Made by a program: the position numbers and the translations under genes | Source: Pseudomonas psychrophila | Lineage (GTDB): Bacteria > Pseudomonadota > Gammaproteobacteria > Pseudomonadales > Pseudomonadaceae | Assembly: GCF_001043005.1 (NCBI RefSeq) | Contig: NZ_JYKZ01000002.1 | Location: 434,001 to 498,000, forward strand | Direction of reading: 5' to 3' | DNA length: 64,000 nt | The notes under the pieces: generated by a model | The model's database searches: none | What the model saw: only the letters and a program-made list of their open reading frames with translations | Told to the model about the DNA's origin: nothing | In this document: positions 58,482 through 64,000 of the stretch, piece by piece | Layout of the letters: every line of letters starts with the position of its first letter | Position numbering within the stretch: the first letter of the stretch is position 1

Positions 58482-58877
58482 TCAGCGCCCCGGCTGCCAT
58501 TGCGGGTGCATCGCAAGCTGCTCATGGTTGAGCCATGGAGCATCATGCTCAACCCAAATGTGAAACTGCGCACGCACACCCGGGTCTTCGTCCAGAGTCG
58601 CGACACGAACAATCACTGCCGGTGCTGCGGTTCGCTCTGCCACAAGGTGAGAGCCGCACAGCGAGCAAAAGCGACGCAATTTCCCTGGGGAAGACTCGTA
58701 ACTGCTCAGGTGCTCATGCCCCTTCGTCCAGCGAAAGTGCTCACGCAAAACACCCGCCGTGGTCACGAATGCTGCCGCATGGGTTTTGCGGCACGAGTGA
58801 CAATGGCAGTGGCTCATCGGCATGTCGACACTGTCAATTTCATACCCGATTGTTCCACAGGCGCAGCTTCCTTTCAT
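58482..58877 (-). CDS. GFA/CENP-V-family zinc-binding protein
   Basis: The 131-aa protein has the GFA zinc ligands CACG (5-8), CHCHSC (24-29) and CSLC near 77-80. The family was named for a glutathione-dependent formaldehyde-activating enzyme, but most members have unknown roles. I chose the ATG at 58877 (AAGGAAAT upstream), which places the first CxCG motif in the usual position. Confidence 0.9.
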   Translation of the reverse strand: MKGSCACGTIGYEIDSVDMPMSHCHCHSCRKTHAAAFVTTAGVLREHFRWTKGHEHLSSYESSPGKLRRFCSLCGSHLVAERTAAPAVIVRVATLDEDPGVRAQFHIWVEHDAPWLNHEQLAMHPQWQPGR

Positions 58878-59059
58878 TGGATATTTCCTTGTTGATGAGG
58901 GGGATACGGTGACCATCAATAACCTAAAGCAGACGTGTATCGGTCACAACCCCAGCGCGCTAGACCGGCTGAAGGCGTCAGCGGTCTCTTCTCGCTTTGC
59001 GCGTCTTCGATTAGGCTCGTGCGCTTAACCGAATTGCCATTTTGGAAACGGAGTCTGAC

Positions 59060-59809
59060 GTGAACACAGGGATTGTGACATTTGCCACGTGTGGCTATGC
59101 CGTTATCAACGGGCTGATCGGGGAGCAGGAACTGGCCTGGGCGAGAAAGATGACTGACGCGCTGGTGGAACGCTATCGTTCAGGGGAACCGTCAGCACGG
59201 GCCGCCGGGGTGAGCATTGGGGACGCCAGTCGACAACATCCGCAGCGCAATCCCGATGTTGAACCGGGTCAATACAGTCACGAACCGTTTATCATCGGCG
59301 ATCTTGTCGCGCTGGAACCCGGCTTTGCGCGGTTCCTTTGTCAGCAGTCGATCTGGACGTGCGCCGCCCGGCTGCTGGACTGCGCGCCAGCTGAGGTGCT
59401 GTTTCATTTCAGCAATATCACACGTAAACCCGGTGAGATCGGCCCTGCCGTGGGCTGGCATCGTGACGCTGACAATCGATACTTTGCCAGCGATGACGGG
59501 CGCACCCTGCGGTTATTGATACCGCTTCAGCACATGAGCGCGGGCAATGGCGGCACAGCCGTGGTGCCAGGTTCACACCTGCATGCCGAGACCGCCATCG
59601 ACACCGCGCTATCCCCCGACGTTCCGGCTGCGGGATGCCTGGCGTTGCACTCAGGCACGTTGCACGGTGGTTTACCCAATCGCAGCCGGCAGAACCGGGA
59701 TGTCATAGTCATCCAGTTCGGGGTGCGCTCATCACACCTCAGAGCCCACGCGAGCGAAGCAATGGCGCTATCGTCTCGCGAGGACTTCCTGAAGGTGGTC
59801 AATGCCTAG
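59060..59809 (+). CDS. phytanoyl-CoA dioxygenase (PhyH)-family protein
   Basis: The 249-aa Fe(II)/2-oxoglutarate-dependent oxygenase-type protein has HxD in GWHRDADNR near residue 134, a distal His in LHSGTLHGGLPNRS near 200 and the 2-oxoglutarate-binding Arg nearby (SRQNRD). The start is the GTG at 59060 with GGAG 7 nt upstream; a TTG at 59042 is less likely. Substrate unknown. The 3' end overlaps the convergent lipoprotein gene by 4 bp. Confidence 0.8.
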   Translation: MNTGIVTFATCGYAVINGLIGEQELAWARKMTDALVERYRSGEPSARAAGVSIGDASRQHPQRNPDVEPGQYSHEPFIIGDLVALEPGFARFLCQQSIWTCAARLLDCAPAEVLFHFSNITRKPGEIGPAVGWHRDADNRYFASDDGRTLRLLIPLQHMSAGNGGTAVVPGSHLHAETAIDTALSPDVPAAGCLALHSGTLHGGLPNRSRQNRDVIVIQFGVRSSHLRAHASEAMALSSREDFLKVVNA

Positions 59810-60903
59810 TTTTTCTTGCCCAGGTTGCCCAGGCCGCCGAGCAGGCCGCCAAGACCGCCCAAGCCACCCGTGGCAGTACTTCCCCCCGTCGTGCCGGTGT
59901 TTACCTGACCGCCAGTTGAGGCCGTTGCCCCACCAAGACCGCCAAGACCGCCAAGCAAGCCACCGTTGCCACCATTACCCCCCAGCCCCAGCAAACCGCC
60001 CAGTCCACCCAGCCCGCCGGTATTTGTACCGGTGCCTGCACCTGCTGGCGGATTGAGATAGCCACCGGATTTATCCAGCACACCGCCTACGCCGCCAAGC
60101 ACTCCGCCCACCAGGTTAGTGACCGGGTTATTGCCTGTGTCTGCCACTTTGTCACCTAGCCCCCCTACCGCACCGCCAACCTGTTTGAGCAAACCGTCCA
60201 CTGGTTTGCCCAAACCGGTTGTTGTACCCACCTTGCCCGTTACGTTCTCAACCAGTGAAATCACCGGCACCACAACTTTGTCATTCACGCCGCCAGTCGC
60301 CTTGCCCAGTTGACCACTGGTTACGTTGGTAGTCAGCGTATTGCCGAGCATGGTGACTGTGGTTCCGACCTTGTTCACCAGACCACCCGTGGTGTCGGTG
60401 ACTTTGCCCACAACGCCCCCGACGAGAGGAATCTGGCTGATCGGCGTGTTATCGACCAACCCGCTGACGCCCGTTCCGAGTGACGAAACCCCTTTGCCGA
60501 CGTCGCTGACCCCAGTGGTGACACCGGCCACGGTGATACCCAGCGAGTTTTTATCAGTGCCCAGGGACCCCAGACCGTTGGTCACGCCATCAGTAATGGA
60601 GGACACCGCGTTGCCAGTATTGACCACTAGCCCGCCTGCTGCGCCGACCACAGGAACTTTGGTCAGGGTCGTCCCCACATCGCTGACCAGATCACCCACA
60701 CCGCCCAGGCCCTTGCCCAGTTCATTGGTGACCTGGCCTGTCACCAAAGGCGTCTGGGTAGTGGTTGTGACAGGAGGCGTCGTTGTGTTGCTGGTGCTGA
60801 TGGTGGTCTTGGAGCCACCGCCGCCGCTGCTGCATCCCGCCAAAGCGGCGGTCATGACCAAACATAAAGCGGTGCTCGTTTTCAACCCTAGTTGAGTGCT
60901 CAT
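59806..60903 (-). CDS. glycine-rich, collagen-like-annotated surface lipoprotein
   Basis: The 365-aa protein has a lipoprotein signal (MSTQLGLKTSTALCLVMTAALAGC) followed by SSGGGGS and a Thr-rich linker. The central region is built of Gly/Val/Thr repeats (VPVVGAAGGLVVNTGNAVSS, IPLVGGVVGKVTDTTGGLV). The C-terminal ~100 residues are very Gly/Leu-rich (GLGGLGGLLGLGGNGG). No GXY collagen periodicity is strict. Such proteins are annotated collagen-like in pseudomonads. The function is unknown. The ATG at 60903 gives the expected lipobox. Confidence 0.75.
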   Translation of the reverse strand: MSTQLGLKTSTALCLVMTAALAGCSSGGGGSKTTISTSNTTTPPVTTTTQTPLVTGQVTNELGKGLGGVGDLVSDVGTTLTKVPVVGAAGGLVVNTGNAVSSITDGVTNGLGSLGTDKNSLGITVAGVTTGVSDVGKGVSSLGTGVSGLVDNTPISQIPLVGGVVGKVTDTTGGLVNKVGTTVTMLGNTLTTNVTSGQLGKATGGVNDKVVVPVISLVENVTGKVGTTTGLGKPVDGLLKQVGGAVGGLGDKVADTGNNPVTNLVGGVLGGVGGVLDKSGGYLNPPAGAGTGTNTGGLGGLGGLLGLGGNGGNGGLLGGLGGLGGATASTGGQVNTGTTGGSTATGGLGGLGGLLGGLGNLGKKN

Positions 60904-61275
60904 AATCAACTCCCTTGAACGTGCCATGCCTAAGTTCGAAAGCCCCCTGTTCTGAGTTCAAGGGACATTCCATCCGTGAGCACATAACAACTCCATAGGC
61001 TTCAACACACAATTCACAACTTGGTATTAACACTCTATATAGCGCGGCCGCGACTCAACTAAAGGACTAATACGCTCGGATTAATAACCGCCTATAACGT
61101 CATCACCATCAACCCCAACGCGGGTTTCATCAGTGCCCTGCACGTGGGCCACTCCTTAAGTTATAAGCACAATTAACAGCCCCCCTGTTTTCTAAATAGA
61201 CGTTCAGAACCGGCCACCGGCCTGAAATCATCAAGGAGTATTGGCCGCAAGGGATTCAATACCTGCCTCAACCGC
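60904..61275. other. intergenic region, no gene recognised
   Basis: About 370 bp upstream of the glycine-rich lipoprotein gene. The half nearest that gene is AT-rich and probably holds its promoter. A short frame on the minus strand (61173-61391) only overlaps the SMP-30 gene and is not convincing. Confidence 0.55.
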
Positions 61276-62160
61276 TCAAATCTCCTTGAATTGATAGCGG
61301 GGAACCCCCGCAACGGGCACACGGATACTGTAGATATTTCCGGCTGCCGGGCAGTCAGCCAGCTCGGCTGGTGACATGCCGAACCTGGCACTGGTGATAA
61401 ACAGTGTGCTCATGTCGGGGCCGCCGAAACAGCAACTGGTGGGGCGCGGGACCGGCACGTCGAGCACACGGGTCAGCTCACCGTGGCGGTCATACCTGAG
61501 CAGACAGCCACCATTGAACTGGCATACCCAGATGCCCCCTTCACTGTCCATTGCCAACCCGTCAGGGCGTCCAAGGTCTGGCGGTGTAAGGGCAAACACC
61601 GACACGTCGTCCAGGCAGTTGCTGTGCGCTTGGTAACGAGCCCGAAAAAGGGTGCGGGCCACTGAATCGACAAAGAACACCTCACTGCCATCAGTCGACC
61701 ACACCAGCCCGTTGGGCAATCCGAGACTGTCCAGGATCACCGAGGCATTCAGACCTGGGTCGTAGCGATACAGCTTTCCTGAGTGTTGGCTGTGAGCTTC
61801 GTCCATCAACCCCGTGACAAACCGGCCCTGAGGGTCGCAAGCGCCGTCATTGAAACGGTATGAAGAGTGCGTGCTGGCCGGTTGCGACTGGCGGGTAACC
61901 CGCAGGGTGTCACGGTCAAGGATGGCGATGCCGGCATCACGGGCAAATATCAGGTTACCGGCATTGGTCAGTGCCAACGCGCCGATCCGGGAGGGTGATT
62001 GGTAAAGCCGGGTAAGGTTGGCCTGGGTATCCAGGGCATTTATCTGCCCTCGGGAAATGTCCACGAACAACAGGCGATGACTGATTGCATCCCAGACCGG
62101 GCTTTCGCCAAGATCCGCCTGGCACGCAGAAAAAAGGCACAACGACTCCTGAACAGGCAT
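61276..62160 (-). CDS. SMP-30/gluconolactonase-family protein
   Basis: The 294-aa six-bladed propeller hydrolase has the metal-site motifs LGESPVWD near residue 17, YRFNDGACDPQGR near 98, GLPNGLVWSTDG near 147 and GRPDGLAMDSEGG near 199. Family members open sugar lactones. It starts 1 bp after the SDR gene stop, so the two are an operon, consistent with oxidation of a sugar or polyol to a lactone by the SDR followed by hydrolysis. The substrate is unknown. Confidence 0.88.
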   Translation of the reverse strand: MPVQESLCLFSACQADLGESPVWDAISHRLLFVDISRGQINALDTQANLTRLYQSPSRIGALALTNAGNLIFARDAGIAILDRDTLRVTRQSQPASTHSSYRFNDGACDPQGRFVTGLMDEAHSQHSGKLYRYDPGLNASVILDSLGLPNGLVWSTDGSEVFFVDSVARTLFRARYQAHSNCLDDVSVFALTPPDLGRPDGLAMDSEGGIWVCQFNGGCLLRYDRHGELTRVLDVPVPRPTSCCFGGPDMSTLFITSARFGMSPAELADCPAAGNIYSIRVPVAGVPRYQFKEI

Positions 62161-62161
62161 C

Positions 62162-63007
62162 TCAACATTCCTTGATCTGGTCCCACAAGCGGGCAACCTG
62201 CTCGGCGCTGGAGGCCTTGACCCGAGCCAAATCGAGGGGATAGTCGACCCCCGGGTTCTCGACAAATCGCGTCGCGGTGAACTGGCCATTGCTGGCCCGT
62301 AGAATGTAGCCGGTGTCTTGGCACAACTCAGAAGCCAGAAAAATCACGCCGGATGTAACCCATTGAGGTTTCAAATTGTCCGGCTCGCCGCTCACGCCCC
62401 ACATGCGGGTCTTGGCCACCGGTGATACGGCGTTGACCAGGATGCCATCGGCCGCGCCTTCCATGCTCAGTGCATTCATGATCCCAAGCTGGGCCATCTT
62501 GCCTGAGGCATAGGCCGTCAACCCCGGCTGCGCATAGTGCTGATACATGGCGCGGTCCGAAGATGTCAGCACCACCCGTGCAGCTTCTGAGCGCCGCAGG
62601 TATTTCCAGGCATGCTTGGAGAGCCAGATCGGGCTGTAGATGTTGATATCCAGCGCACGTTCAATAAACGTCGATTGCGCCTCTTCAATCGACTGATAAC
62701 CGACCCAGCCCGCGTTGTGGATCACAATGTCCAGTTGTCCGAACGCGTCGATGGCCGTCTCGATCAATTGCTGACACACCTGCTCGCCAGCCAGATCACC
62801 ATGATGGCCGATCACGTTGTATCCCTGGGCTTCAAGGGTGTGTGCCGCATCCAGAACAACGGAGTCGTCAATGCCATCACCCATCTTGTCCGCACCACTA
62901 TCACTGATCACGACATTGGCACCCAACTTTGCCAATTCGCGTGCATAACTCAAACCCAGCCCACGGCCAGCACCCGTTACAACGGCGGTTTTTCCGGAAA
63001 AGTTCAT
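62162..63007 (-). CDS. short-chain dehydrogenase/reductase
   Basis: The 281-aa classical-type SDR has the nucleotide motif TGAGRGLG near residues 11-18, the NAG motif in VIHNAGWVG near 97, Ser in LTSSDRAMYQ and the catalytic pair in YASGK. The C-terminal region is longer than in minimal SDRs. The likely product is a lactone for the downstream SMP-30 enzyme. Divergent from the LysR gene at 63202 across ~190 bp. Confidence 0.9.
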   Translation of the reverse strand: MNFSGKTAVVTGAGRGLGLSYARELAKLGANVVISDSGADKMGDGIDDSVVLDAAHTLEAQGYNVIGHHGDLAGEQVCQQLIETAIDAFGQLDIVIHNAGWVGYQSIEEAQSTFIERALDINIYSPIWLSKHAWKYLRRSEAARVVLTSSDRAMYQHYAQPGLTAYASGKMAQLGIMNALSMEGAADGILVNAVSPVAKTRMWGVSGEPDNLKPQWVTSGVIFLASELCQDTGYILRASNGQFTATRFVENPGVDYPLDLARVKASSAEQVARLWDQIKEC

Positions 63008-63201
63008 GGATAATTCCTCGTATTTATCACGTCACCTTAACAATCGGACGGGAAGTTGTTTAATACTAAACAGGAACTCAGTTGATACGCTGCGCCTATC
63101 ACGCGGCCTATTTAAAGCCGTTGAGGAATCAAGCCTTCTCTATAATTAATTGTTACCCTGCTCCGGCAACAGTGATCTATTCAAATCAAGGAACACTGGA
63201 A

Positions 63202-64000
63202 ATGATCGAAACCCGACTGCTCAGGCAGTTCATCGCGGTGGCTGAAGAGCTGCACTTTCATAAAGCTGCAATTCGCCTGCATATGGCCCAACCGCCCCTG
63301 AGCCAGGCCATTAATCGCCTGGAAGGTAAACTGGGTTTCAGCCTGTTCACCCGCAGCAAGCGCGAGGTAAAACTGACACCCGCAGGCACTGTCTTTTTGC
63401 AGGCCGCCTATCAAACACTCAAAGCGCTGGAACGGGGGATTGAACACGCTCGCCAGGTGTCCGAAGGCAGTGCGGGGACCCTCACGGTGACTGCCGTCTC
63501 CATCGCGTACTACGAGCCATTGCTCAGCACCCTCAGGCGGTTTCGCCAAACCTTTCCCAAGGTTCAACTGGTCATCAAGGAAATGCCATCCTCCAGCCAG
63601 GCCAAGGCGATTCTGGCCGCAGAAGCCGATATCGCCTTTATGCGCAAACTGCCTTTTTCGGCGCAAAACATCGAATCGCGCCTGTTGCTCGACGAAGCCA
63701 TTGTCATGGCGCTGCCCCTGGACCATCCCAAGGCGCGGCCAGGTCCGGTCGAGCTTCGGGATTTCGCCGACGAGGACTTCGTGTTCACCCCCCAGGCCCT
63801 GGGCAGCGGCTATCACAGCCAATTGATTGCCTTGTGCGAAGCCGCCGGTTTTTACCCAAAAGTGGTACAGGAAGCCGCGCAGATCCATACCCTGATCGGC
63901 CTGGTGAGTTGCGGTTTTGGCGTGGCCCTTGTGCCTGAGTCCATTGCCAGCTCGAACATGCGCGACAAGGTTGTGTTTCGCCCGATACGCCCGGTGGCAG
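63202..64000 (+). CDS. LysR-family transcriptional regulator (partial, C-terminus off right edge)
   Basis: The first 266 residues are present: winged HTH MIETRLLRQFIAVAEELHFHKAA...AQPPLSQAINRLEGKLG, then a substrate-binding domain LTVTAVSIAYYEPLLSTL and GFGVALVPESIA. The BenM/CatM-like subgroup has the AQPPLSQ recognition helix. Divergent from the SDR/SMP-30 operon and its probable regulator. About 30 residues are missing. Confidence 0.92.
   Translation, partial: MIETRLLRQFIAVAEELHFHKAAIRLHMAQPPLSQAINRLEGKLGFSLFTRSKREVKLTPAGTVFLQAAYQTLKALERGIEHARQVSEGSAGTLTVTAVSIAYYEPLLSTLRRFRQTFPKVQLVIKEMPSSSQAKAILAAEADIAFMRKLPFSAQNIESRLLLDEAIVMALPLDHPKARPGPVELRDFADEDFVFTPQALGSGYHSQLIALCEAAGFYPKVVQEAAQIHTLIGLVSCGFGVALVPESIASSNMRDKVVFRPIRPVA

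Overview
The window looks like a chromosomal segment of a Pseudomonas (fluorescens/putida lineage). The evidence is the Pseudomonas-type REP palindromes (core GTGGGAGCGAGCCTGCTCGCG and its inverse) between gene blocks, a glcDEFG operon, GC-rich codon use, and close resemblance of several proteins to the manganese-oxidation genes described in P. putida GB-1. These assignments rest on remembered family features; no search was run.

Layout. (1) 1-6.7 kb: leftward siderophore-type uptake operon with an ABC ATPase cut by the left edge, two FecCD-family permeases and two YbtP/YbtQ (IrtA/IrtB)-like fused ABC subunits. A divergent TetR regulator lies beyond, with a perfect palindrome in the shared promoter region. 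(2) 7.4-11.6 kb: glcDEF glycolate oxidase plus glcG, followed by a 129-bp tandem REP array. (3) 12.0-50.7 kb: a large island that I read as one system for extracytoplasmic manganese oxidation. It holds an NtrC-type regulator (MnxR-like) and two paralogous sensor kinases (MnxS1/MnxS2-like), a 935-aa multicopper oxidase with an SCO-cytochrome c partner, and a ~1934-aa giant multicopper oxidase (MnxG-like). The giant oxidase heads an operon with a beta-propeller protein, two SCO proteins, a cytochrome c/solute-binding fusion and a PpiC foldase. The island also carries curli genes (csgB/csgA-like subunits, csgEFG), two paralogous secreted proteins of unknown function, and a hybrid type II secretion/type IV pilus-like machine (GspE, PilM/N/O/P-like, secretin, four pseudopilins, GspF, lytic transglycosylase). 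The csgEFG genes are at the 3' end of the secretion operon. (4) 51-64 kb: ordinary accessory metabolism, including GNAT acetyltransferases, a GlcD-like FAD oxidase with LysR and MFS neighbours, a tautomerase with a divergent LysR, DUF2867 and GFA-like proteins, a PhyH dioxygenase, a glycine-rich lipoprotein, an SMP-30/SDR pair and a LysR cut by the right edge.

How the island may work. Candidate sigma-54 (-24/-12) promoters precede the 935-aa oxidase, the unknown/curli operon, the secretion/csgEFG operon, the mnxG operon and the lytic transglycosylase. Most have CCCCA/TGGGG palindromes or half-sites 20-130 bp away, which are candidate activator sites. One sigma-54 activator fed by two kinases would then co-induce the oxidases, their copper-loading factors, a dedicated export machine and an amyloid matrix. 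The joint regulon and the coupling of export, curli and oxidase are inferences; the gene content and promoter-like sequences are visible directly.
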